A DNA stretch of 21,736 nucleotides from Candidatus Anoxychlamydiales bacterium (lineage in GTDB: Bacteria > Chlamydiota > Chlamydiia > Chlamydiales > SM23-39). Positions 15,070 through 21,736 of the stretch are shown here, in pieces; position 1 is the stretch's first letter; every line of letters begins with the position of its first letter. The position numbers were made by a program, and so were the translations under genes. The stretch lies in the NCBI GenBank assembly GCA_011064905.1, contig JAAKFW010000002.1, forward strand, positions 1-21,736, given 5' to 3'. Below the pieces are notes generated by a model. That model saw only the letters and a program-made list of their open reading frames with translations, made no database searches and was not told the origin of the DNA.

Positions 15070-17530
15070 CTTTTTTTCCAAATGCTATTTTATATACTTC
15101 ATCATAGTGCTCTACAAAATTAATATTTAAACCCTCTTTAAGAAAAGCTGGCAGTTCATCATAATCTCTAACATTTCCTTTAGGAAAAATAAGATTTTTA
15201 AATTTAGATCTTCTAGATGCTATTAATTTTTCTTTAAGACCTCCAATTGGCAGAACCACACCCGTTAAAGTAATCTCTCCTGTCATCGCTAAGCTCTCCT
15301 TTACAGGCTTATCTAATAAAAGAGATAATAAAGCTGTAACCATAGTAATACCAGCAGATGGCCCGTCTTTTGGAGTAGCTCCCTCTGGTATGTGCATGTG
15401 AACTACAGTTTTTTCAAAAAAAACATTTTGTGGAGCATATTTATCTGACATAGAAGCTAAATAACTCCATGCAATTTGAGAAGACTCTTTCATTACATCT
15501 CCAGCTTGCCCGGTTAATTTCATAAGGGTTTTTTCTGAATATGCTTTCCTTGTCTCTATGTATAAAGTAACGCCTCCAAGTGCTGTCCACGCCATACCAG
15601 TTGCAACACCAATAGGCGTTTTTTCATAGTATACATCAGATGTAAAGAGAGGCATTCCAATAAAATCTTTTAAATTTGATTTATCAATAATCTCTTTATT
15701 AGTTTTTTTTCCTTTCTCTTTTGCTTTTGCTTTTTTTAAAGCAACTTTTCTTAGTATTTTTTTTAAATTATTCTCTAATCCCCTAACACCTGCTTCCCTT
15801 GCATAACCCTCAACAATTTCAGAGATAGAATCTTTTTTAAATAAAATATCAGCCGCTAATAGCCCCATTTTTTTTCTGTTTCTAGGAATCAAATATTTTT
15901 TTGCTATCTCAACTTTTTCTTTGCTGATATATCCAGATAATCTCATTATTTCCATTCTATCTTTTAAAGGAGCCGGAATAGTATCTAAAACATTTGCAGT
16001 TACAATAAATAAAACATTGGATAGATCACTTGGAACATCTAAATAGTGATCTTGAAATTCTTTATTTTGTTCAGGATCCAAAACTTCTAAAAGTGCAGAT
16101 GCAGGATCTCCTTGAAAACTAATTCCCATTTTATCAACTTCATCGATCATTATAACTGGATTCATAGTTTGTGTTTGTTTTAAAGCTTGAATCATTTTTC
16201 CAGGCATCGCTCCAACATATGTTCTTCTATGACCTTTGATTTCAGCTTCATCTCTCATTCCACCTACTGAAAATCTGAAAAACTTTCTGTTTAAAGCTCT
16301 AGCTATACTCTTTCCAACAGATGTTTTTCCAACTCCGGGAGGTCCAACTAAACAGATAATACTACCTTTAACTCCACCTGTTAATTTTCCAACACCTATA
16401 AATTCAATAACCCTCTCTTTTATATCTTTGAGACCATAATGATCTTGCTCTAAAATCTTTTCAGCTTTTGCAAGATCGTGATTCTCTTCACTATTAATAC
16501 CCCAAGGAACGATGGTCAACCAATCTAAATAGTTTCTACAAACACCATACTCAGGAGAGTGTATATCTAAAGTATTTAACTTTTCTTTTTCCTCTGTAAT
16601 AACCGTTTTTACTTTATCTGGAACCTTTCTTTTATTTAATCTAATGTTGAACTTTTCGATATCACAAGTTTTGTCATCTTTTTCCATTCCCAATTCTTTT
16701 TTTATAGCTTTGAGCTGCTCTTTTAGAAAAAATTCTCTTTGAGCTTTAGAGATTGTCGACTCAATTCTTTGATTGATTGAACTTTGAAGTTTTGATAGAT
16801 CAAGCTCCTTTTTCAAAACAAATAAAGCTTTATCAATTCTTTTTTGCATATCGATGCAAGATAAAACTTCTTGAAGCTCTTCTCTTGTAGCTGTAGTTAA
16901 AGCAACTGCAAAATCAGCTAGCCTTCCCGGCTCTGTGAAATCCGAGTGTGATAAAAAGATTTGGAGCTCTTCTTTAAAAAGAGGATTTAATTTTAAAAGA
17001 TCTTTAATCGCTGTGATAATACTAATAGAGTATGCTTTTACTTCTTGAGAGAGTTCATGCGCAGAAGGATCTTCCATATATTTTACTTTCGCGCTCAGAT
17101 ACTTTCCTTTTGAAAACTCTTCAATAGAGATCCTTTTTTCCATATTAAAAACAACTTGAGCTCCACCTTGATCTAAAGGAATAATTCTTAAAATTCTTGC
17201 AACAACACCTACATCGTATAAATCCTCAGCTTCTAATTTATAGATGTTAGCATCCTCTTTTTTTGTTAAAAAAAGACCCAAACATTTATGCTGAGTTTTT
17301 GCAACGATTTTCAAAACTTCATAAAAAGCTCCTTTTTCAATTAAAATAGGAGCTGCCATCCCTGGAAAAAAAGGCCTTTTATTTAGAGGTAAAATAAATA
17401 ATTGATTAGGGAATAAAAGAGAGGCTTTTTTCTCTTTATCTTTATCAGAAATTAACTCTTCTTTACCAGGAATTGATATAAACTCTTCGTCTGGATGAGA
17501 TTCATCTGAATTATTATTATTTGCGATCAA
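14981..17530 (-). CDS. lon: ATP-dependent protease Lon
   Basis: Cytoplasmic hexameric protease that unfolds and degrades damaged and regulatory proteins. The N-terminal LON substrate domain (about residues 45-240, LFILPLNKRPFFPGM...) is followed by a coiled-coil region (EFFLKEQLKAIKKELG), the AAA module with Walker A GPPGVGKTS (about 394) and Walker B VIMIDEVDKMG, and the protease domain with catalytic Ser725 (PKDGPSAG) and Lys768 (GGLKEKL). The 43-residue gap matches E. coli Ser679/Lys722. At 849 residues it is slightly longer than usual, owing to an acidic 40-residue N-terminus and a basic C-terminal tail (about 820-849). The start is TTG, supported by AGAGGT four bases upstream; the next Met is at residue 58, too late. 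It heads the leftward operon and diverges from tsaB. Confidence 0.96.
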   Translation of the reverse strand: MIANNNNSDESHPDEEFISIPGKEELISDKDKEKKASLLFPNQLFILPLNKRPFFPGMAAPILIEKGAFYEVLKIVAKTQHKCLGLFLTKKEDANIYKLEAEDLYDVGVVARILRIIPLDQGGAQVVFNMEKRISIEEFSKGKYLSAKVKYMEDPSAHELSQEVKAYSISIITAIKDLLKLNPLFKEELQIFLSHSDFTEPGRLADFAVALTTATREELQEVLSCIDMQKRIDKALFVLKKELDLSKLQSSINQRIESTISKAQREFFLKEQLKAIKKELGMEKDDKTCDIEKFNIRLNKRKVPDKVKTVITEEKEKLNTLDIHSPEYGVCRNYLDWLTIVPWGINSEENHDLAKAEKILEQDHYGLKDIKERVIEFIGVGKLTGGVKGSIICLVGPPGVGKTSVGKSIARALNRKFFRFSVGGMRDEAEIKGHRRTYVGAMPGKMIQALKQTQTMNPVIMIDEVDKMGISFQGDPASALLEVLDPEQNKEFQDHYLDVPSDLSNVLFIVTANVLDTIPAPLKDRMEIMRLSGYISKEKVEIAKKYLIPRNRKKMGLLAADILFKKDSISEIVEGYAREAGVRGLENNLKKILRKVALKKAKAKEKGKKTNKEIIDKSNLKDFIGMPLFTSDVYYEKTPIGVATGMAWTALGGVTLYIETRKAYSEKTLMKLTGQAGDVMKESSQIAWSYLASMSDKYAPQNVFFEKTVVHMHIPEGATPKDGPSAGITMVTALLSLLLDKPVKESLAMTGEITLTGVVLPIGGLKEKLIASRRSKFKNLIFPKGNVRDYDELPAFLKEGLNINFVEHYDEVYKIAFGKKDDKFRKKTSKKMDKAASSRKKSAKSERTK

Positions 17531-17651
17531 AACTACCTCTAATTAATTATTTTAAACGTTAAATGATATCAAATTTTAGCTATATCTATCAAGCTAGCTC
17601 TTTTAAATTAAGTGATTTTTTAGTATTATTTATAGCGTAGAAATTAAAAAA

Positions 17652-18308
17652 ATGGATTTAAATATTTTTATGAAAGCTTTAATTATTGATACGAGCTTAG
17701 AAATTTCATATATAATTTTAGTAGAAGATAGTGAAATTATTTTTCTAAAAAAAATTAAAACCAATCTTTCTAAAAATCTTTTTACTGACCTTCAAAATAT
17801 TTTAAATGAGACAAATACTACCCTTCCAAGCTTAAGTTATATAGCAAGCAGTATTGGTCCAGGCTCATTTACCTCACTAAGAGTTGGAGCAAATATCTCA
17901 AAAACGTTTAGCTATGCAAAAAGAATTCCCCTAATAAGCTATATATCTATGCATGCCTACTCTCCAAATAAAGACACAAAATTTTTAGTAGCTTTCGATG
18001 CTAAATCTGAAGGACTATATTTAGTGGAAGCTGAAAAATTAAAAAATTCTATAAAATATTTATCCAAACCAAGCCTTTTCTCACTTAATGAAGCAAGTGA
18101 GTTAATAGATAAATATGAAATTGTAATTAGCCCCCATGCAAATATTATAAAAAATAAATTCGAAACTTATAAAGATAAATTTGAATATCAAGAGATAGAT
18201 CCTCTGAGACTTATAAGTTTTACAAATCAAAAATATAGAGAGAAAAAATTTGAAGATTACAGCTCTTTTGATCTTTTATACCTAAGAGGACCAAAGATTG
18301 TTGAATAA
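17652..18308 (+). CDS. tsaB: tRNA t6A biosynthesis protein TsaB
   Basis: Non-catalytic partner of TsaD in making N6-threonylcarbamoyladenosine at position 37 of ANN-decoding tRNAs. It belongs to the ASKHA fold family, with KALIIDTSLEISYI (the first strand pair), ASSIGPGSFTSLRVG (about residues 67-81) and AKRIPLISYISMHAY. The C-terminal half is weakly conserved, as usual. At 218 residues it has the family length. Family members normally begin at MKALIIDTS, which is ATG 17670 in the same frame. Neither ATG has a ribosome site, so the start is uncertain by six codons. It is divergent from lon with a 121-base AT-rich spacer, and followed by rpsU after 58 bases. The location matches CT343 in Chlamydia by recalled order. 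Confidence 0.88.
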   Translation: MDLNIFMKALIIDTSLEISYIILVEDSEIIFLKKIKTNLSKNLFTDLQNILNETNTTLPSLSYIASSIGPGSFTSLRVGANISKTFSYAKRIPLISYISMHAYSPNKDTKFLVAFDAKSEGLYLVEAEKLKNSIKYLSKPSLFSLNEASELIDKYEIVISPHANIIKNKFETYKDKFEYQEIDPLRLISFTNQKYREKKFEDYSSFDLLYLRGPKIVE

Positions 18309-18366
18309 TAATTTAATATTCTTTATCATTGTGGTTCTAAATTCAAAAAGATGGAGTGAATTTTAA

Positions 18367-18567
18367 ATGCCACAAGTTAAAGTACGAATCGGAGAACCAA
18401 TAGACAAAGCTTTAAGACAATTAAAAAAGAAACTTGATAAAGAAGGAATTATGAAAGCCGCAAAAGCTCACAGATTCTACGACAAACCCTCTATCAAGAA
18501 AAGAGCTAAATCAAAAGCAGCTAGAAAAAGATTGAAAACAGCTTTTAAGAAAAGAATTTTCTCATAA
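18367..18567 (+). CDS. rpsU: 30S ribosomal protein S21
   Basis: Small basic protein of the 30S subunit that acts near the 3' end of 16S rRNA during initiation. The 66 residues start MPQVKVRIGEPIDKALRQLKKKL, then KEGIMKAAKAHRFYDKPSIKKRAK, which is the S21 signature (E.ID.ALR..K, FY.KPS..KR.K). It has a strong ribosome site, GGAGTGA at 18353-18359. It lies between tsaB and dnaJ, the same order as CT343-CT342-CT341 in Chlamydia. Pairing of rpsU with dnaJ suggests a shared transcript, although 96 bases separate them. Confidence 0.95.
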   Translation: MPQVKVRIGEPIDKALRQLKKKLDKEGIMKAAKAHRFYDKPSIKKRAKSKAARKRLKTAFKKRIFS

Positions 18568-18663
18568 TTTTTAGCACTTTAAAAGACTCCTTGCTAACAT
18601 TACCTTTAAAAGAATGTTTCTTTTTGTTATATTCACATGTAAATTTAACTTAAAAAAAGCAAT

Positions 18664-19821
18664 ATGACAGACTATTATCAAACCTTAGGCATTTCTAAAA
18701 GCTCAAGCTCTGATGAGATAAAAAAAGCATATCGAAAAAATGCCCTAAAATATCACCCAGATAAAAATCCTGGTGATAAAGAAGCTGAAGCTCAGTTCAA
18801 AAAAATATCAGAAGCCTATGAAGTTCTATCCGATGATAATAAAAGAAAACTCTATGATCAATATGGCGAAGAAGGTGTAAAAAACGCAGCTAACATGGGC
18901 GGTATGGGAGGAGGAGGCTTTTCATCAATGGAAGAGGCTCTAAAAACTTTCATGGGAGCTTTCGGTGGTGCTAGGGGAGGAGGAGGAGGCTCAATTTTTG
19001 AATCTTTCTTTGGATATGATTCAGAAGAAAACTCTCTCAGACAAGGTGCTAGCAAAAAAATATCTCTTTCAATCTCTTTTGAAGAAGCTATTAAAGGCAC
19101 TGAAAAACAAGTTGCAATTACAAATTACATCTCTTGCGATACATGCTCAGGAAGTGGAGCTAAATCTTCTATGGATATAAAAACCTGCTCTACTTGCCAA
19201 GGCTCCGGTCAAGTCTTTCAAACAAGAGGCTTTTTTAGCATGTCATCTACCTGCTCTCAATGTAGAGGAGAGGGGAAAATAATCACAAATCCCTGCCCTA
19301 CTTGTAGAGGCATTGGAAGAATTAGAAAAAAACAAACAGTTAAAATCCATATTCCAGCTGGTGTAGATAATAACATGCGTCTTAAAATGACAGGCTATGG
19401 CGATACCGGTGAAGGCGGAGGTCCTGCTGGCGATTTATATGTCTTCATAACAGTAACTCCCCACGATAGTTTTGAAAGAGATGGAGATGATGTTTATCTA
19501 AAACTTCCTATTACTTTTTCAGAAGCTTCTCTTGGTTGCAAAAAAGACATCCCAACACCAGAGGGAAAAAAATATAGAATTACTATTCCAGAAGGCTCTC
19601 AAAATGACAAGGCATTTAGAATAAGAGATTTGGGCTTTCCTAATGTTCATGGCTCAGGAAGAGGCGATCTGCTTGTTATCATCTCTGTTGAAACCCCTGT
19701 AAATTTAAGCCTAAAACAAAAAGAGATCTTAAAAAACTTTCAAAGTTTAGAGACAGATGCTAATCACCCCAAAAAGAAAGGGTTTTTTGATAAGGTTAAA
19801 TCCTTTTTCAAAGGTGAATAG
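18664..19821 (+). CDS. dnaJ: Chaperone DnaJ (Hsp40)
   Basis: Co-chaperone that delivers unfolded clients to DnaK and stimulates its ATPase. Type I domain order is complete: J domain (residues 2-68) with HPD at 31-33, a Gly/Phe-rich linker (about 75-115), four zinc-finger repeats (CDTCSGSG, CSTCQGSG, CSQCRGEG, CPTCRGIG), and the two C-terminal client-binding beta domains. At 385 residues it is a normal length. The end is lysine-rich (KKKGFFDKVKSFFKGE). The ATG has no evident ribosome site. No CIRCE heat-shock element was recognised in the 96 bases upstream. It matches CT341 in Chlamydia by order. Confidence 0.97.
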   Translation: MTDYYQTLGISKSSSSDEIKKAYRKNALKYHPDKNPGDKEAEAQFKKISEAYEVLSDDNKRKLYDQYGEEGVKNAANMGGMGGGGFSSMEEALKTFMGAFGGARGGGGGSIFESFFGYDSEENSLRQGASKKISLSISFEEAIKGTEKQVAITNYISCDTCSGSGAKSSMDIKTCSTCQGSGQVFQTRGFFSMSSTCSQCRGEGKIITNPCPTCRGIGRIRKKQTVKIHIPAGVDNNMRLKMTGYGDTGEGGGPAGDLYVFITVTPHDSFERDGDDVYLKLPITFSEASLGCKKDIPTPEGKKYRITIPEGSQNDKAFRIRDLGFPNVHGSGRGDLLVIISVETPVNLSLKQKEILKNFQSLETDANHPKKKGFFDKVKSFFKGE

Positions 19822-19971
19822 ATATTCAAAAGTCTTTAATAATCAAGGTATTGTGCAATTAATTGACAGTTAGTTAAAACATCAATCTTCTTTTATATTT
19901 TCATCATAAACAATTGTATTATAGGCATTTAAATTAATAGTAACGATTTTTAAAACAGGAATAGAAACTAT

Positions 19972-20000
19972 TTGAATTAAAATATATATTATATTATACT
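19972..20000 (+). promoter_or_regulatory. Sigma-70-type promoter for the 20044 gene
   Basis: TTGAAT (19972-19977) and TATACT (19995-20000) stand exactly 17 bases apart, the ideal spacing. The predicted transcript begins near 20007, about 37 bases before ATG 20044, which has AAGAGG at 20032-20037. The rest of the spacer between dnaJ and this gene shows nothing else I can support. Confidence 0.6.
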
Positions 20001-20043
20001 ATAAGCAGAAAATCAAGCTATTAATAATAATAAGAGGTTAATT

Positions 20044-21003
20044 ATGAGAACATTATCAATAGATTTAAAAACCAGATTTAGTGAAGAAGTAAAAACACTT
20101 CCTGAAAGTGCTATAATTGAAGATTATGATTCTACGACACATCGATATACTATTATTTTTCCATATTCAGATGTAAATGAACTATATAAAGAAGAAGGAT
20201 TAGATTTTTCAAACCTATTAAATAAAATGAAAAAAGTAGGTATACAAATATTGGGACACCAATCAGAAACAGAGGGACACCAATCAGAAACAGATCTTCC
20301 AGTAATGAAAAATTTTGTACTATCATTTAGAGATGATTTAAAAATATTGAATCCAAAATTAAAAGCTCTTAATGAAGATTTATCAACTTGGGAATATTAC
20401 GTAAAAATATCAAAACTCAACATCTCAGATGTAGAAAGCGAATGTACTCTTTTACAAGCTCATCTAGCAAGAGTTGATGGCGGGCCAAAAGAAAGTATTG
20501 ATCTTAAATTTAAACATTGTTTATCCACGTTAACACATTTAATCACACGTCGAGAATATGAAAAAGCTGTTTCAAGATTTAAAACAATAAAAAAAGAATT
20601 AGAAGAGTTCAAAAAAGAAGAAACCTTTGTTTATACAAGAGAAATCGACTTTAAATTTCAAGAACTTAAAAAAATTAAGGAAGATTTAATTCCTGAATTA
20701 AGACAAATAGATGAAAAAAATACAGAAATAGTACCAGCATTAGATTTTATAGATTCATTTGAAAAATACCTAGAAGCAAAAAATAATAAATTTATTTACG
20801 ATCATGCTATCTTTTCAAATGATTCTAAAAAAATAATAAGTGCAATTGCTCAATATAACGTCATCAAAGAAACTGCAAAGGAATTTTCCAAGCAAGAGGA
20901 AATAGAAATGTACATTTTTATGTTAACTGAAAAGTTAGATGAACTAGAAGGCTCAGTTAAAGAAATCCTAGAAGAACTACCTGATTCAAGCGATTCTGAA
21001 TAA
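20044..21003 (+). CDS. Charged coiled-coil protein, unknown
   Basis: I do not recognise this 319-residue protein. It has no signal peptide, membrane segment or cysteine pair. Residues 1-70 look globular (RYTIIFPYSDVNELYK...), a short duplicated heptapeptide lies at about 71-84, and residues 90-310 are mostly charged helix with coiled-coil character (EKAVSRFKTIKKELEEFKKEE..., FKFQELKKIKEDLIPELRQIDEK). The end is acidic and serine-rich (EELPDSSDSE). It has its own promoter and ribosome site, so it is probably expressed as a single gene. Helical, lineage-specific proteins of this kind are common among secreted effectors of intracellular bacteria, but nothing in the sequence proves secretion. Confidence 0.65.
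   Translation: MRTLSIDLKTRFSEEVKTLPESAIIEDYDSTTHRYTIIFPYSDVNELYKEEGLDFSNLLNKMKKVGIQILGHQSETEGHQSETDLPVMKNFVLSFRDDLKILNPKLKALNEDLSTWEYYVKISKLNISDVESECTLLQAHLARVDGGPKESIDLKFKHCLSTLTHLITRREYEKAVSRFKTIKKELEEFKKEETFVYTREIDFKFQELKKIKEDLIPELRQIDEKNTEIVPALDFIDSFEKYLEAKNNKFIYDHAIFSNDSKKIISAIAQYNVIKETAKEFSKQEEIEMYIFMLTEKLDELEGSVKEILEELPDSSDSE
20253..20294 (+). repeat. Perfect 21-base tandem duplication in frame
   Basis: The block GGGACACCAATCAGAAACAGA occurs twice head to tail (20253-20273 and 20274-20294) without a mismatch. It adds one GHQSETE heptapeptide to the protein while keeping the frame, as from a recent slippage event. Confidence 0.9.
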
Positions 21004-21054
21004 CCTCTAGAGAGAAAAGTTAATTATTGCAATCCAGGAAACTTTGAAACTAAA

Positions 21055-21543
21055 TTATCCATCGCAACTTGACTGGATTTTAGTAAATCTACTAGCCTCT
21101 GAGCTTAGCAGACAATAATGCTCACAAAAGATTCTAAGGTTATTAAAATAATCTCTGACTAAATTTTTAAAAGTATAAAATTTATTATCATCTATTTCTC
21201 TCATAAATGAGTTCAAGTCTCTTAAATTAGCTAGATATATCAAAGATTTTGAATAAAGAGCTCGATTTTCATCAGGAAAAACAGAAATTAAGCGCTCCTT
21301 ATTCATTATCTCTTGAGCCCATGAATACACTTTATAAGCTGAGCTATATATATTATCTAGATGCTTTTTATGACTCGCATCATAATAGTTTCTATAAAGA
21401 TCATCAAAATCAGTATCAATATTGCATAATTTACGAAGACTATTTAATTCGTCAAAATATTTTTTTACATTTGTGCAATCCGGAAAACCATCTAAATTTT
21501 TTATTGTATTTATTTTACTTTCTACTAAACCTGGAAAAGTCAT
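21055..21543 (-). CDS. Small helical protein, unknown
   Basis: A 162-residue protein I do not recognise. The predicted structure is mostly helical, rich in Asn, Leu, Tyr and Phe (FDELNSLRKLCNIDTDFDDLYRNYYDASHKKHLDN, VRDYFNNLRIFCEHYCLLSSEASRF), with four cysteines and no signal peptide or membrane segment. I set the start at ATG 21543 (MTFPGLVES) rather than the TTG one codon earlier, because AAGAGGC at 21550-21556 sits six bases upstream of the ATG. It converges on the charged coiled-coil gene with 51 bases between stop codons. No terminator is visible in that gap. Confidence 0.6.
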   Translation of the reverse strand: MTFPGLVESKINTIKNLDGFPDCTNVKKYFDELNSLRKLCNIDTDFDDLYRNYYDASHKKHLDNIYSSAYKVYSWAQEIMNKERLISVFPDENRALYSKSLIYLANLRDLNSFMREIDDNKFYTFKNLVRDYFNNLRIFCEHYCLLSSEASRFTKIQSSCDG

Positions 21544-21645
21544 CAAAAAGCCTCTTTTTGCGTATAGAATAGATTAAAATAATAATAAATTCAATAAAAA
21601 GAGCAATAAACTTGTACAAAAACATCTATCAATATATCAATTAAA

Positions 21646-21736
21646 TTAATAATTATTATATTTATTTATTTTAGTAATGTTCTCAATAATATATTGATCT
21701 TTTTCTTTAATATTTACTACTGCTTCAATATTTTTA
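21646..21736 (-). CDS. Possible C-terminal tail of a further gene (partial)
   Basis: From the right edge of the window, one minus-strand frame stays open for 29 codons (KNIEAVVNIKEKDQYIIENITKINKYNNY) to a TAA at 21646-21648. The first half reads like ordinary helical protein, the last part like low-complexity AT-rich sequence. No start is in view. Chance openness in AT-rich DNA cannot be ruled out. Confidence 0.25.
   Translation of the reverse strand, partial: KNIEAVVNIKEKDQYIIENITKINKYNNY

Noticed and set aside
18575..18648. CTTTAAAAG occurring twice between rpsU and dnaJ
   Set aside because: Short AT-rich direct repeat likely by chance; no CIRCE-like inverted repeat or promoter pair could be recognised with it.
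1..21736. CRISPR arrays, tRNA genes, riboswitches
   Set aside because: No spaced direct repeats, cloverleaf-like sequences or known riboswitch cores were seen in the intergenic regions on either strand.

Overview
The window looks like a chromosomal segment of a low-GC member of the Chlamydiota, most likely an environmental lineage outside Chlamydia itself. The case rests on gene order and gene types. A block at about 7.6-19.8 kb holds xerC, a YbiT-like ABC-F ATPase, ribonuclease Z, lon, tsaB, rpsU and dnaJ, a neighbourhood I recall as conserved in Chlamydia (around CT341-CT348). The GlyA is of the long chlamydial kind, there is a CT398/CdsZ-like coiled-coil zinc-ribbon protein, and the outer-membrane protein resembles the Legionella-type MOMP-like family common in environmental chlamydiae. 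No species can be named from sequence alone.

Layout. Positions 1-37 are the very start of a leftward ISNCY-type transposase. An MOMP-like porin (203-1258) faces an RNase P RNA (minus strand, about 1262-1586), which lies directly behind the CT398-like gene (1592-2362). An accessory stretch follows: a small ankyrin-like protein (2609-3199), glyA (3450-4928), a small charged protein (5128-5418), a broken mini-gene (5443-5513), a frameshifted and truncated transposase relic (5562-6063), and a secreted Asp-box repeat protein that probably folds as a beta-propeller (6173-7585).

The core block then runs: xerC (minus); the ABC-F gene and an overlapping SpoU/TrmH-type RNA methyltransferase (plus); an AAA ATPase with a nuclease-like C-terminus (11201-12511), preceded by two near-identical palindromes, one covering a predicted -35 box; then a tightly overlapping leftward operon lon > hldE2/rfaE2-like nucleotidyltransferase > GlpG-like rhomboid protease > rnz. 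Rightward from the lon divergence come tsaB, rpsU and dnaJ. The right end (20.0-21.7 kb) holds two unrecognised proteins and perhaps the tail of a third.

The core genes serve protein quality control (Lon, DnaJ, rhomboid), tRNA maturation (RNase P RNA, RNase Z, TsaB), translation (S21, ABC-F, rRNA/tRNA methyltransferase), one-carbon metabolism (GlyA) and chromosome dimer resolution (XerC). The best candidates for something new are the ATPase with its twin-palindrome operator set inside the core block, the secreted propeller next to transposon debris, and the 89-base lon/nucleotidyltransferase coding overlap.
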